A stretch of DNA of 34,147 nucleotides from Nocardia kruczakiae NBRC 101016. GTDB lineage: Bacteria; Actinomycetota; Actinomycetes; Mycobacteriales; Mycobacteriaceae. How positions within the stretch are numbered: position 1 is the first letter of the stretch; the number at the start of each line of letters is the position of its first letter. Below the pieces are notes generated by a model, which saw only the letters and a list, made by a program, of their open reading frames with translations, was not told where the DNA came from and did not search any database. The stretch is from contig NZ_BDBL01000066.1 in assembly GCF_001612965.1 (NCBI RefSeq), forward strand, positions 1 through 34,147, in the 5' to 3' direction. The position numbers and the translations under genes are program-made. Below are positions 7,461-15,835 of this stretch, one piece after another.

Positions 7461-9584
7461 TCACGTCGGAGTGGCCAGCGCGAAGGGAAGGACCGCGGGG
7501 GCGCCGGCGTGGCGGAGGGTCCGGGCGGCGAGAGTGAGGGTCCAGCCGGTGTCGGTGTGGGTGTCGACCAGCAGGACCGGGGTGTCGAGGCCGGTGAGGT
7601 CGGGGGTCTCCCACGAGTCGAACAGTGCCGCCACGCGGTGGGCGGAGTTGGCCGCCGAGACCGGTGGCCGGTCGGGACGGGTGTGCAGGACACCGAGATC
7701 GGTGAGACGGCCGATACGGGCCAGGCGGGCGGCCAGGTCGGCGGCGAGTACCGGATGCGTCGCCGATTGCAGGGCCATCACCGCCCCGGGACGTTGCGTC
7801 CACTTCCATTCCCGCAGAACGGCGATACACGCGTCGACGATGTGGTCGGGCGCCGGGCCGTCGGGCGCGTCGAGCAGGGTTCGCAAGCGCTGACCCCACC
7901 CGAGATCGCTGAGCCGGCCGAGCACCCGGCCCACCTCGGGGCCGTCGGATATCTTGCCGGACAACGGAACTCCCAACTTCGACAGTCCGGTCGGCCACTG
8001 TTTGCGGGGGAGCAGATCGATCCCGGGCCGGTCCAGCCGGGCACGGATGGTGGCCACCTCGCCGGCGTCGACCGAGGTGTCGAAACAGCGGCCGGTGCAG
8101 TTGTCGCAGCGACCACAGCCGGGCGCGTCCGGGGCGAGGCCCGGATCGTCGAGTTGGTGGCGCAGGAAGTTCATCCGGCATTCGGCGGTGCTCTGATACT
8201 CGAGCATGGCCTGCTGTTCCGCTTCGCGTGCCCGGTCGAGGCGCTCGTAGCGTTCGGCGTCGTAGGTCCACGGTTCACCGGTGGCCAGCCAGCCGCCGCG
8301 CACCCGCCGCACCGCGCCGTCCACGTCCAGTACCTTCAGCACCATCTCCAACCGCGACCGGCTCAGTTCCACCAGGGGTTCGAGGGCCACCGTGGACATC
8401 GGACGGTCGTAGTCCAGGGCGGACAGCACCGACCGCACCACCTGCTCGCGTGGAAAGGCCACGGACGCAAAGTAATTCCAGATCCGCCGATCCTCGGGCC
8501 CCGGTAACAGGATGACCTCCGCGCGGGCCGCCCGGCCGGAAGGGCTCGAGGCGTCCGGGACCAGTCCGCGCCCGGCGCGGCCGACCTGTTGGTAGTAGGC
8601 GATGGGGGAGGAGGGGGCGCCGACGTGGACCACGAAGCCGAGGTCGGGTTTGTCGAAGCCCATGCCGAGCGCTGAGGTCGCAACCAGCGCCTTCACGTCG
8701 TTGTCGAGCAGCGCCTGCTCGAGGGTTTCGCGTTCTCCGGGTTCGGTGCGACCGGTGTAGGCCGCGACCGGGTATCCGTGGTCGGTGAGGACGTCGGCGA
8801 GGTCATGGGCGGCCGCGACGGTGAGCGTGTAGATGATTCCGGAGCCGGGCAACTCACCCAGTTGCCGGCTGAGCCAGGTGGTCCGCTGGACGGCGTCGTC
8901 GATCCGCACCACGGACAGATGCAGCGATTCCCGGTCCAGGGTGCCGCGCAGCACCAGGGTGTCGGTGCCGATCTGGGTGGCGACATCGGTGACCACCCGG
9001 TTGTTGGCGGTGGCGGTGGTCGCCAGCACCGGAATGTCCTCGCCGAGGTCGGCGATCAACGTGCGGATGCGGCGGTAGTCGGGACGGAAATCGTGCCCCC
9101 AGTCGGAGATGCAGTGCGCCTCGTCGACCACCACCAGGCCGGCGTCGGCGGCCAGCTTGGGAAGCACCGAATCGCGGAAATCGGGATTGTTCAATCGTTC
9201 CGGGCTGACGAGCAGCACATCGACCTCGCCGGCGGCGACGCGCTGATGAATCTCGTCCCATTCGGTGACATTGCCGGAGTTGATGGTCTCCGCGATCACG
9301 CCCGCCCGGCGCGCGGCCGCGACCTGGTTACGCATCAATGCCAGCAGCGGTGACACGATCACCGTCGGCCCGCGCCCCTGGGACCGCAGCAACCGCGCGG
9401 CGATGAAGTACACCGCCGATTTGCCCCAGCCGGTGCGCTGGACCACCAGCGCCCGCCGCCGCTGGACGACCAGCGCCTCGATGGCCGTCCACTGGTCCTC
9501 GCGCAGGCGCGCCCCGGGCCCGGCCAGCTCGCGCAGCAGGGATTCGGCGGATTCGCGCAGCTCGGTGGTAGTCACGCGCTCCAT
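7461..9584 (-). CDS. RecQ-family DNA helicase with PRTase-like C-terminus
   Basis: A 707-residue superfamily 2 helicase. Walker A is T-G-W-G-K-S-A (51-57) and the DEAH-type Walker B is V-V-D-E-A-H-C (152-158). The RecQ aromatic-rich loop I-S-D-W-G-H-D-F-R-P-D-Y follows, and motif VI is Q-Q-V-G-R-A-G-R-G (332-340). A RecQ zinc-binding region has cysteines at 469, 490, 493 and 496. Beyond it, instead of an HRDC domain, the last 100 residues contain V-L-L-V-D-T-H-T-D-T-G-W-T-L (670-683), which looks like the PRPP loop of phosphoribosyltransferases. ATG at 9584 is chosen because GGAGGGG lies nine bases upstream. RecQ proteins unwind recombination intermediates; the LigD-type polymerase gene follows on the same strand. 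Confidence 0.9.
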   Translation of the reverse strand: MERVTTTELRESAESLLRELAGPGARLREDQWTAIEALVVQRRRALVVQRTGWGKSAVYFIAARLLRSQGRGPTVIVSPLLALMRNQVAAARRAGVIAETINSGNVTEWDEIHQRVAAGEVDVLLVSPERLNNPDFRDSVLPKLAADAGLVVVDEAHCISDWGHDFRPDYRRIRTLIADLGEDIPVLATTATANNRVVTDVATQIGTDTLVLRGTLDRESLHLSVVRIDDAVQRTTWLSRQLGELPGSGIIYTLTVAAAHDLADVLTDHGYPVAAYTGRTEPGERETLEQALLDNDVKALVATSALGMGFDKPDLGFVVHVGAPSSPIAYYQQVGRAGRGLVPDASSPSGRAARAEVILLPGPEDRRIWNYFASVAFPREQVVRSVLSALDYDRPMSTVALEPLVELSRSRLEMVLKVLDVDGAVRRVRGGWLATGEPWTYDAERYERLDRAREAEQQAMLEYQSTAECRMNFLRHQLDDPGLAPDAPGCGRCDNCTGRCFDTSVDAGEVATIRARLDRPGIDLLPRKQWPTGLSKLGVPLSGKISDGPEVGRVLGRLSDLGWGQRLRTLLDAPDGPAPDHIVDACIAVLREWKWTQRPGAVMALQSATHPVLAADLAARLARIGRLTDLGVLHTRPDRPPVSAANSAHRVAALFDSWETPDLTGLDTPVLLVDTHTDTGWTLTLAARTLRHAGAPAVLPFALATPT

Positions 9585-9698
9585 CGTGCCCGACCCCTCC
9601 GACACCTGGCCACCATCCGGCTACAGCCGCACCCCGTCCATGCAAACGCGGTCCCGACACGGGCCCGCCCGTGATCGGAAGACCGGTCGCGGCGCTGT

Positions 9699-10586
9699 CT
9701 AACCGGTTTCGGCGGCCAGCGCCAGCAGCCGATCCCGCACCAGGTCCGGTCGCTCCTCCGGGATGAAATGTCCACAGCCGTGGACGTATTCGACGGTGTA
9801 GTCGTCGGCACGCGCGGTCTCCGCGGCCGCCAGCGAGGGGTGGATGGCCGCGTCTCCGGTGCCGAACAGCGCACGGATCGGGATCGTGGCGCGGCGGCGT
9901 TCCGGATGGCGGGCGGCGGGAAGTTCCCGCAACCAGAAGGTGCGGTAGGTGTCGGTGGCCGCGTGAGCCACCGCCGGATCGCGGAACCGGTCGCCGTAGA
10001 TCCGGGCGAGTTCCGGGGTGAAGGTACGCCGCGCGTCGGCGTCGAGCCGCAACAGGCGATCGACGAACGGCGTGTACCGCTGCAGCGGCACGCCGAAGGT
10101 AGCCACCAGCGGCTGATACATCAGGAAACGCCAGGCGTGCGGTGCGAAGGTCCGGGCGGTGATCCACGGGTGCGCGATATTGAGTGGCAGATAACCCTCG
10201 AACCGCTCCGGCTCCCGCAGCACCATCAGGAATCCGACGAACCCGCCCCAGTCGTGACCGGCGAGCAACAGCCGCGGCAGTTCGAGCTCGTCGACCAGCG
10301 CCAGCAGGTCGGAGGCGACGTCCTCCTTGGCCCAGCGATGCGGCGGCGGACCCGACCAGCCGTAACCCGGCAGATCCGGGGCGATGAGGCGCAACCCGGC
10401 GGGCGGATCGGCGAGCAGATGCCGGTACGCGTAGTGGTGTTGCGGCCATCCGTGCAGCAACAGGACCGGCCGGCCGTCGGGCACCCCGGCTTCGGTGACG
10501 TGGAATCGCACGCCGCGGGCCTCGATGAAACTGCGGCGCACTCCGGGAATTTCGGGCGGTCGGGCAGATCCTGATGTCGAGGGCAT
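9699..10586 (-). CDS. Alpha/beta hydrolase, epoxide-hydrolase-like
   Basis: A 295-residue alpha/beta hydrolase. H-G-W-P at residues 45-48 is the oxyanion-hole motif typical of epoxide hydrolases. Nucleophile Asp112 is in A-G-H-D-W-G-G, acid Asp245 is in F-G-T-G-D, and His273 is in G-C-G-H-F-I-P-E-E-R-P. An aspartate nucleophile rather than serine points to epoxide hydrolase or haloalkane dehalogenase; the H-G-W-P favours the former. The lid region (about 140-225) should define the substrate. The ATG at 10586 is chosen by homology length. No clear ribosome site is seen, but a TAGCAT box five bases upstream might make it leaderless. It is divergent from the small membrane protein gene. Confidence 0.82.
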   Translation of the reverse strand: MPSTSGSARPPEIPGVRRSFIEARGVRFHVTEAGVPDGRPVLLLHGWPQHHYAYRHLLADPPAGLRLIAPDLPGYGWSGPPPHRWAKEDVASDLLALVDELELPRLLLAGHDWGGFVGFLMVLREPERFEGYLPLNIAHPWITARTFAPHAWRFLMYQPLVATFGVPLQRYTPFVDRLLRLDADARRTFTPELARIYGDRFRDPAVAHAATDTYRTFWLRELPAARHPERRRATIPIRALFGTGDAAIHPSLAAAETARADDYTVEYVHGCGHFIPEERPDLVRDRLLALAAETG

Positions 10587-10735
10587 AGCCGATGCTAACC
10601 ACCGGCAACCCGGGACCGCCACGCCACGAACGTTTTCCGCCCGGCGTCGGACATTTTCGGTCGCGAGGCAGGACAATGAGGGCGATCGGACTGCGAGGTC
10701 CACTGGCATGCGCGGGAATGCGGGAGGAACGGGCG

Positions 10736-11215
10736 ATGGCCAAGAAGTTCGAATCACCTGCGGATTGGGCCCCACCGGGCGCGCAGTTCCAAAGCCGCGG
10801 GGTCACCAGCCGGACCCTCTCGGGTGTGCTGTTCGGGCTGATCGTGACGCCCATCGGAATCGCGTTCGCCGCCAAAGGGGGAGCCGATATCCGGTACTGG
10901 GTCATCGTGGGTGCGGTGACCGACCGCTGGACCGCGGCGCTGGAGATCTTCGGCGGCTCCCTGCTGCTGTTGTTCGTCGCGGCGATGGCCGCGTTCTCGC
11001 CGGTGGGCACGATCGTGGCCAGCCTGGTGTGGGGCATCTTTCCCGGCGTGCTGCATCTGCTGTACCCGGACGACACCTTCCGCCTGATCGGCGACCTGCC
11101 CTTCACGGACGCCACGATGCAGGTGGCGTTGCACTCCTGGGTGACCTACGGCTTCGCCCTGATTTCGGGCATGATGCTGCTGGGCGCCGGCATGGTGGGT
11201 GTGCTGCGCAAATAG
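10736..11215 (+). CDS. Four-helix integral membrane protein, function unknown
   Basis: A 159-residue protein with a short polar N-terminus and four hydrophobic segments, roughly residues 28-46, 58-82, 85-107 and 128-156. It ends in L-R-K, so both termini are probably cytoplasmic. I do not recognise the family; it has no catalytic or metal-binding motif and may be a small DoxX-unrelated actinobacterial membrane protein. The ATG at 10736 has a strong ribosome site (GGGAGGA, eight bases upstream), which rules out the longer frame beginning at 10592. It is divergent from the epoxide hydrolase gene (149-base gap) and converges on rtcB. Confidence 0.75.
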   Translation: MAKKFESPADWAPPGAQFQSRGVTSRTLSGVLFGLIVTPIGIAFAAKGGADIRYWVIVGAVTDRWTAALEIFGGSLLLLFVAAMAAFSPVGTIVASLVWGIFPGVLHLLYPDDTFRLIGDLPFTDATMQVALHSWVTYGFALISGMMLLGAGMVGVLRK

Positions 11216-11222
11216 ACGCGGC

Positions 11223-11257
11223 CGTTCCGGCACGCCGATCACCGGCATGCCGGAACG
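11223..11257. terminator. Bidirectional terminator hairpin
   Basis: CGTTCCGGCA and TGCCGGAACG form a perfect ten-base stem. Inside the 15-base loop GCCG and CGGC can pair again around ATCAC, making a long two-part hairpin. It lies eight bases after the membrane protein stop and ten bases from the rtcB stop, so it can end both convergent transcripts. Confidence 0.75.
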
Positions 11258-11266
11258 AATCCTCCT

Positions 11267-12490
11267 TCAGCCCTTCACGCACAGCACCTGACGCAGTGTC
11301 GCGACCACATCGACCAGATCGCTCTGGGCCTCGATGACGGCGTCGATGTCCTTGTAGGCCGCGGGGATCTCGTCGATCACCCCGGCGTCCTTGCGGGACT
11401 CCACCCCGTCGGTCTGCGCGATCAGATCCGCGACGGTGAACTGCCGCTTGGCCGCATTGCGGCTCATGCGGCGGCCCGCACCGTGCGAGGCCGACTGGAA
11501 CGAGGCGGGATTTCCCTTGCCCCGCACCACATACGAGCGGGTACCCATCGATCCGGGGATCAGGGCGAGGTCACCCGCTCCGGCCCGGACGGCGCCCTTG
11601 CGGGTCACCAGCATCGGCATGCCGTCGACCATCTCCTCCGACACGTAGTTGTGGTGGCAGGAGATCGGCTCGTCGAAACGCACGGCCAGCGCATCGAATT
11701 CGTCACGCACGGCACCGCACACCAGGTCCAGCATCACCGCCCGGTTGCGGGCCGCGTACTCCTGCGCCCAGCTGAGATCGCGCCGGTAGGCGTCCATTTC
11801 CGGTGTGCCGGAAAGGAATACCGCCAAATCGCGATCCGGCAGGTCCCGGTTCTGCGGCAGGGTGCGCGCCACGGCGATATGCCGCTCCGCCAATTCCTTG
11901 CCGATATTGCGGCTTCCGGAGTGCAGCAGAATCCACACGTGCTGTTCGGTGTCGAGGCAGACCTCGATGAAGTGGTTACCGCCGCCGAGCGTGCCCATCT
12001 GCTTGTGCGCCTTGGACTCTCGCTGCTGCACCGCCGGATCGAGATCGCCGAACCGGCTCCAGAACGCGGACCACCCGGCCCGCACCGTGGCGCCGGTCGC
12101 CCGGCGGCCGTGCACGTCCATCTGCAGGCGGGTGACCTTCACCGGCTCCTTGTGCGCGTTGAATCCGACCGGCACGGCGGACTCGATGCGCGACCGCAGC
12201 GAATGCAGATCGTCCGGCAGATCGGAGGCGGTCAGCGAGGTCTTGACGGCCTCCATCCCGCAGCCGATATCGACGCCCACGGCGGCCGGGGCGACCGCGT
12301 CCTTCATGGCGATGACGGACCCGACCGTGGCTCCCTTGCCGAGGTGCACGTCGGGCATCACGCGGACGCCGTAGACCCATTCCAGTTGGGCGAGGGTGCG
12401 CAGCTGCTGCAGCGCGGCCGGCTCGACCTCGTGCTCGTGGGCCCACATGAGCGTCTGCGCCTTGGTGCCGCGCAGCTCGACGGGAAACAT
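11267..12490 (-). CDS. rtcB: RtcB-type RNA-splicing ligase
   Basis: A 407-residue GTP- and Mn-dependent RNA ligase that joins 2',3'-cyclic phosphate or 3'-phosphate ends to 5'-hydroxyl ends through a GMP-histidine intermediate. Metal and active-site residues are in place: P-D-V-H at 46-49, Cys77 in D-I-G-C-G-M-E, His172 in G-G-G-N-H-F-I-E, His189 in L-H-S-G-S-R, and His278 and His279. The guanylylated His335 is in S-A-S-H-G-A-G-R-R-M-S-R. Length is normal for bacterial RtcB. AAAGGA lies eight bases before the ATG. A perfect inverted repeat stands just upstream of the ribosome site and overlaps a TACCGT -10-like box. No archease or RtcA gene is adjacent. RtcB may repair toxin-cleaved RNAs, and a PIN ribonuclease is encoded about 9 kb away, but a link is speculation. 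Confidence 0.95.
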   Translation of the reverse strand: MFPVELRGTKAQTLMWAHEHEVEPAALQQLRTLAQLEWVYGVRVMPDVHLGKGATVGSVIAMKDAVAPAAVGVDIGCGMEAVKTSLTASDLPDDLHSLRSRIESAVPVGFNAHKEPVKVTRLQMDVHGRRATGATVRAGWSAFWSRFGDLDPAVQQRESKAHKQMGTLGGGNHFIEVCLDTEQHVWILLHSGSRNIGKELAERHIAVARTLPQNRDLPDRDLAVFLSGTPEMDAYRRDLSWAQEYAARNRAVMLDLVCGAVRDEFDALAVRFDEPISCHHNYVSEEMVDGMPMLVTRKGAVRAGAGDLALIPGSMGTRSYVVRGKGNPASFQSASHGAGRRMSRNAAKRQFTVADLIAQTDGVESRKDAGVIDEIPAAYKDIDAVIEAQSDLVDVVATLRQVLCVKG

Positions 12491-12504
12491 GATCTCGATC
12501 CTTT

Positions 12505-12528
12505 CGTGAACAACTCTCCCTGTTCACG
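12505..12528 (-). promoter_or_regulatory. Inverted repeat before rtcB (operator or 5' leader hairpin)
   Basis: CGTGAACA and TGTTCACG are perfect eight-base arms separated by eight bases. On the minus strand the first arm overlaps a TACCGT box and the second ends immediately before the AAAGGA ribosome site. It could be a repressor operator at the transcription start, or an RNA hairpin with a purine-rich GGGAGAGT loop next to the ribosome site. It does not match the actinobacterial LexA (TCGAAC-N4-GTTCGA) or CIRCE patterns. Confidence 0.55.
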
Positions 12529-12622
12529 GTAGGGATCACGGGCCGTCGGCGCACTTGAATAATCGGGCGGACCGGTTCTCGGCCCGCACCCGCGAGCCGC
12601 TGCACGCGCACGGCGTGCTCCG

Positions 12623-13561
12623 CTAGTGGCCCGCGAACGCCCGGCGTAGTGCCGCGAAGGCACGTTCTTTCGCGACGCCGGTTTCCGGCAGCACATCGCC
12701 CATGGTCATGAACCCGTGGAACATGCCCTCGTAGCGATGCACCTCGACGGGAATACCGGCCGCGGCCAGGTGCGCCCCGTAGGCCTCGCCCTCGTCGCGC
12801 AGCGGGTCGTACTCGGCGGTGGCGATATGCGCCGGTGGTAGCCCGGCGGGGTCGGCCAGCAGGGGTGCGGCATACGGATCGGTGCCGTCGGCGTCGCCGA
12901 GGTACTGCTCCCAATACCAGCGCAGATGGTCGTCGGTGACGAAATAGCCCTGCGCGTTCTCCCGGTACGACGCGCTTGCGCGAGCCGGATCCAGCATCGG
13001 ATACATGAGCAGCTGCGCAACCACCGCCGGGCCGGCCAGATCACGGGCCATCAGCGCCGTGACCGCCGCCAGGTTGCCGCCCGCGCTGTCACCGGCCACG
13101 GCGATCCGGGCGGGGTCGCCGCCGTGCTGTGCGATGGCCGCGTCGATCCAGCGCAGCACGGCGTACGCGTCCTGCGCGGCGGCCGGGAACCGATGTTCCG
13201 GCGCCTGGCGATAATCCACCGACACGACCAGCGCGCCGGTCTCGTTCGCCATCGCACGGCAGAACTGATCGTGGCTGTCGAGACTGCAGATCACGAACCC
13301 GCCGCCGTGGCAGAACATGACGACCGGCAGCGGCTCGGTGCCGCCCCTCGGGGTGTAGATCCGCACGGGAATGTCGCCGCCATGCGGACTCGATACGGTC
13401 GAATCACACACGGCCGCAACCGGAATGGGCTCGATCGGCGCTGGCGGCCGGGCCGCGAGCTGCCGCCGCGCTTCGGCGGCGTCGAGCACCTCGGTTCCGA
13501 GTTTCGGAAACGCCGCGGTGGCTGCCTCGACCACTGCGCGCGTTCGTGGCGTCATCGCCAT
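12623..13561 (-). CDS. HSL-family (family IV) esterase/lipase
   Basis: A 312-residue alpha/beta hydrolase of the hormone-sensitive-lipase family. H-G-G-G at 85-88 is the family oxyanion motif. The triad is Ser159 in A-G-D-S-A-G-G, Asp252 in E-Y-D-P-L-R-D-E-G, and His282 in M-F-H-G-F. These enzymes hydrolyse short- to medium-chain carboxylic esters. It is cytoplasmic, with no signal sequence. The ATG at 13561 follows a GAGGGG stretch; the open frame extends further upstream only because stops are rare. It is the third minus-strand gene after the LLM oxidoreductase and SDR genes (130 bases from the SDR stop), so it may supply de-esterified substrate for the flanking oxidative enzymes. Confidence 0.88.
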   Translation of the reverse strand: MAMTPRTRAVVEAATAAFPKLGTEVLDAAEARRQLAARPPAPIEPIPVAAVCDSTVSSPHGGDIPVRIYTPRGGTEPLPVVMFCHGGGFVICSLDSHDQFCRAMANETGALVVSVDYRQAPEHRFPAAAQDAYAVLRWIDAAIAQHGGDPARIAVAGDSAGGNLAAVTALMARDLAGPAVVAQLLMYPMLDPARASASYRENAQGYFVTDDHLRWYWEQYLGDADGTDPYAAPLLADPAGLPPAHIATAEYDPLRDEGEAYGAHLAAAGIPVEVHRYEGMFHGFMTMGDVLPETGVAKERAFAALRRAFAGH

Positions 13562-13691
13562 GAGTCGCCGCCCCTCGCCGCACGTGCGGATCTGCCGGTA
13601 TGCGGGGACCGGGCTTCCACCACATCGGCTGCGTGCTGCGGACCACACGTTCTCAGACGTTCGCGATCGGCTGCGCCTCGAATGCCGCCGC

Positions 13692-14453
13692 TCACCGCGC
13701 CTCCTGCAACTCCGGCGGCATGAACTTCCCGGCGGCGAGTCCGCCGTCGATGGTGACCTCCGCACCGGTGACATACGACGACGCGTCCGAGGCGAGGAAG
13801 GCGACCAGCTCGGCGACCTCCTCCGGCACGCCGGTGCGCTGCAGCGGCAGGGTCGGGAAGCTGCCCGGACCGGTGGTCAGATACGGGACCATCGGCGTCG
13901 CGATCGGGCCCGGGTGCACGGAGTTGACGCGAATCCCCTTGGGGCCCAATTCGAGTGCCGCGGTCTTGGTGAGCCCACGCAGGCCCCATTTGGAGCTGCC
14001 GTAGGCGGAGTGCCCCATCAGGCCCTCGAGTCCCGCCTGAGACGAGATGTTCACGATCGATCCGCCCGCCTCGGACATCGGCCCCACGACCGACCGGATG
14101 CCCCGGAAGGCACCCACCAGGTTGACCTGCAGAATTTTTTCGAGCTCCTCCGGCGTGGTGTCGGTGAGCGGTTTCGCGGTGTAGATCGCGGCGTTGTTCA
14201 CCAGCACGTCGAGCCCTCCGAATTCCGAAACGGCCACTGCGACAGCGGCATTCCAGTCGTCGGCCGAGGTGACGTCGTGGCGGACGAAGCGCGCCGCCTC
14301 GCCGAGTTCGTCGGCCAACTGCTTTCCGTCGGCGTCGAGTACGTCGGTGAGAACGACCCGCGCACCGCGTTCGACGAACAGGCGTGCCTCCGCCGCGCCC
14401 TGTCCGCGCGCCGCGCCGGTGATCACTGCGACTTTGCCTGTGAGATCGACCAT
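13692..14453 (-). CDS. SDR dehydrogenase, 3alpha/20beta-hydroxysteroid type
   Basis: A 253-residue classical short-chain dehydrogenase. The cofactor motif T-G-A-A-R-G-Q-G is at 12-19, N-N-A at 86-88, and the catalytic Ser138, Tyr151 and Lys155 are in N-I-S-S and A-Y-G-S-S-K. P-G-P-I-A-T-P-M and the C-terminal G-A-E-V-T-I-D-G-G resemble the 3alpha/20beta-hydroxysteroid dehydrogenase and FabG3 group. The probable reaction is NAD(H)-dependent oxidation or reduction of a ring hydroxyl or ketone. An AGGAGGAG ribosome site precedes the ATG. It is about the same length as, and clearly related to, the SDR at 17584-18315 on the other side of the island. The precise substrate is not determinable. Confidence 0.88.
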   Translation of the reverse strand: MVDLTGKVAVITGAARGQGAAEARLFVERGARVVLTDVLDADGKQLADELGEAARFVRHDVTSADDWNAAVAVAVSEFGGLDVLVNNAAIYTAKPLTDTTPEELEKILQVNLVGAFRGIRSVVGPMSEAGGSIVNISSQAGLEGLMGHSAYGSSKWGLRGLTKTAALELGPKGIRVNSVHPGPIATPMVPYLTTGPGSFPTLPLQRTGVPEEVAELVAFLASDASSYVTGAEVTIDGGLAAGKFMPPELQEAR

Positions 14454-14553
14454 TCGACTTCTCCTCCTGAAAATATGCTGAGATCCTGCGCCGCATCCGG
14501 CGCCCTCGGCTCGCGGCAGTCTCGTTGAGCGAGACCGGCCCGTGGTTGTCCGA

Positions 14554-15681
14554 TCACTGATTCCGGAAATGCGGAATGACCTTCTCGCCCCAGTGCCGGA
14601 TCGTCTCGAGGCAGGCCTCCTGCGGCACGGTGCCCATCTGGATCAGGCACAGGATCTCGTCGGCGCCGGCATCGCGCAGACGCTCGACGTAGGCGATGGC
14701 GTCCTCGGGGCTGCCGTAGGCGTGGTCGGCGTTGAACACCGAGGTCGACCCCGCCTTCACCGGAATCTTGGCCTCGTGCAGGTAGGCGACGTGCTCGTCG
14801 GCGGCCTCCTTGATCCGCGCCACCTCGTCCACGGTCGGATCCACGGCCTCGTCCGGCACCGGACCGGCGCCGTAGTAGTGCTTGATCGACTGCGCGAAGA
14901 ACCGCTGGCCGCGCGCGCCGATCTGCTGCGCCCGTTCCCGGTCGTCGAGCACGATGGTGGGACACAGGGCGGCGAAGTGGTCGTTGGTCACCGTCGAGAC
15001 GAACCGCTCACCGGTGCGGGCGGCGATCGCCTCGTCGTAGGTGCGGCGCAGTTCCGCGATCTCCTCCACTCCCGCGAAACCCAGTACCAGAGCGCCGATT
15101 CCGTAGTCGGCGGCCAGCTTCAGCGTGTCCTTCTTCGTGCACGCCATGAACAGCGGGGGATGCGGACGCTGCACCGGCCGCGGCAGCAGCGAATGCGGAT
15201 CGATGTCGAGCAGTTCGCCGTGATATTCGAATTCGCCCTCGGGATCCTGCCAGGCCCGGCCGATCATCCGCAGCGACTCCTCGACCTCGGCGTAGGTGCG
15301 TTCCGGGTCCACCCCGCACATGGAGGTCTCGACCGGTGTCGCACCGCGCCCGGCGCCCAGATTCAGCCGCCCGCCGGAGAGCACGTCCAGCATCGCCGCC
15401 CGCTCGGCCGCGCGCACCGGGTGGTTGAAGTTGAAGGGCATGCACACCACGCCGTGGCCGATCCGGATGCGCTGGGTCTTGGCCGCCACCCAGGTCAAGA
15501 AGATTTCGGGGGCGCTCATATGCGCGTACCACTTGAGACCGTGGTGTTCGACGGCCCAGACGGTGTCGAAGCCCATCTCGTCGGCCAGCACGGCTTGCTC
15601 CACACAGTCGCGCAGCACCTGCGCCTCGTGCTCGGCGGTCGGATCGGTCATCTGAGCCTCGAAGATCATCGAGAACTTCAT
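14554..15681 (-). CDS. LLM-class flavin-dependent oxidoreductase (luciferase-like)
   Basis: A 375-residue luciferase-like monooxygenase with a single TIM-barrel domain. The N-terminus M-K-F-S-M-I-F-E-A-Q-M, the W-A-V-E-H-H segment near residues 42-47, the I-R-I-G-H-G-V segment near 72-78, and L-S-G-G-R-L-N-L-G-A-G-R-G near 100-112 are standard for the group. Members use FMNH2 or F420 with oxygen or another acceptor. F420 is plausible in this kind of organism, but the cofactor cannot be decided from sequence alone. AGGGAG precedes the ATG. It is the first gene leftward from the intergenic region shared with the KstD-like gene, followed by SDR and esterase genes. It could oxygenate a ketone (Baeyer-Villiger type) in the same pathway. 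Confidence 0.87.
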   Translation of the reverse strand: MKFSMIFEAQMTDPTAEHEAQVLRDCVEQAVLADEMGFDTVWAVEHHGLKWYAHMSAPEIFLTWVAAKTQRIRIGHGVVCMPFNFNHPVRAAERAAMLDVLSGGRLNLGAGRGATPVETSMCGVDPERTYAEVEESLRMIGRAWQDPEGEFEYHGELLDIDPHSLLPRPVQRPHPPLFMACTKKDTLKLAADYGIGALVLGFAGVEEIAELRRTYDEAIAARTGERFVSTVTNDHFAALCPTIVLDDRERAQQIGARGQRFFAQSIKHYYGAGPVPDEAVDPTVDEVARIKEAADEHVAYLHEAKIPVKAGSTSVFNADHAYGSPEDAIAYVERLRDAGADEILCLIQMGTVPQEACLETIRHWGEKVIPHFRNQ

Positions 15682-15755
15682 CCGCGTGCTCCCTGTCCTA
15701 GCGGTGTATGCCTAATCGAAATAGTCCTTCCCGGACCCGTACTGGTCAGCCGTAA

Positions 15756-15772
15756 GTCCCGCTGGCCGGGAC
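15756..15772. promoter_or_regulatory. Inverted repeat in the LLM/KstD divergent intergenic region
   Basis: GTCCCG-ctggc-CGGGAC, six-base arms and five-base centre, lies about midway between the two divergent starts, where a shared regulator could act. The rest of the 154-base gap shows no match to the KstR motif (AACNNGTT core). In sequence this rich in G and C such a repeat can occur by chance. Confidence 0.3.
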
Positions 15773-15835
15773 CGTGCCGTGTCGCCGCGGCCGAGCGGCC
15801 ATAGCGTCGGATGCAACGATGGGGAAGAAGGACGG

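Noticed and set aside
10587..10735. Possible KstR-type or SigA promoter motifs in the epoxide hydrolase/membrane protein gap
   Set aside because: The CGAACGTTTT stretch lacks the AACNNGTT core, and the CGGACA-N18-GACAAT pair is too weak to call.
12505..12528. LexA (SOS) box upstream of rtcB
   Set aside because: The repeat is GAAC-N10-GTTC, not the actinobacterial TCGAAC-N4-GTTCGA spacing.
14519..14535. GTCTCG/CGAGAC hairpin after the LLM gene as a terminator
   Set aside because: Only six base pairs and no T-run; the SDR gene follows on the same strand 100 bases on, so an operon remains plausible.
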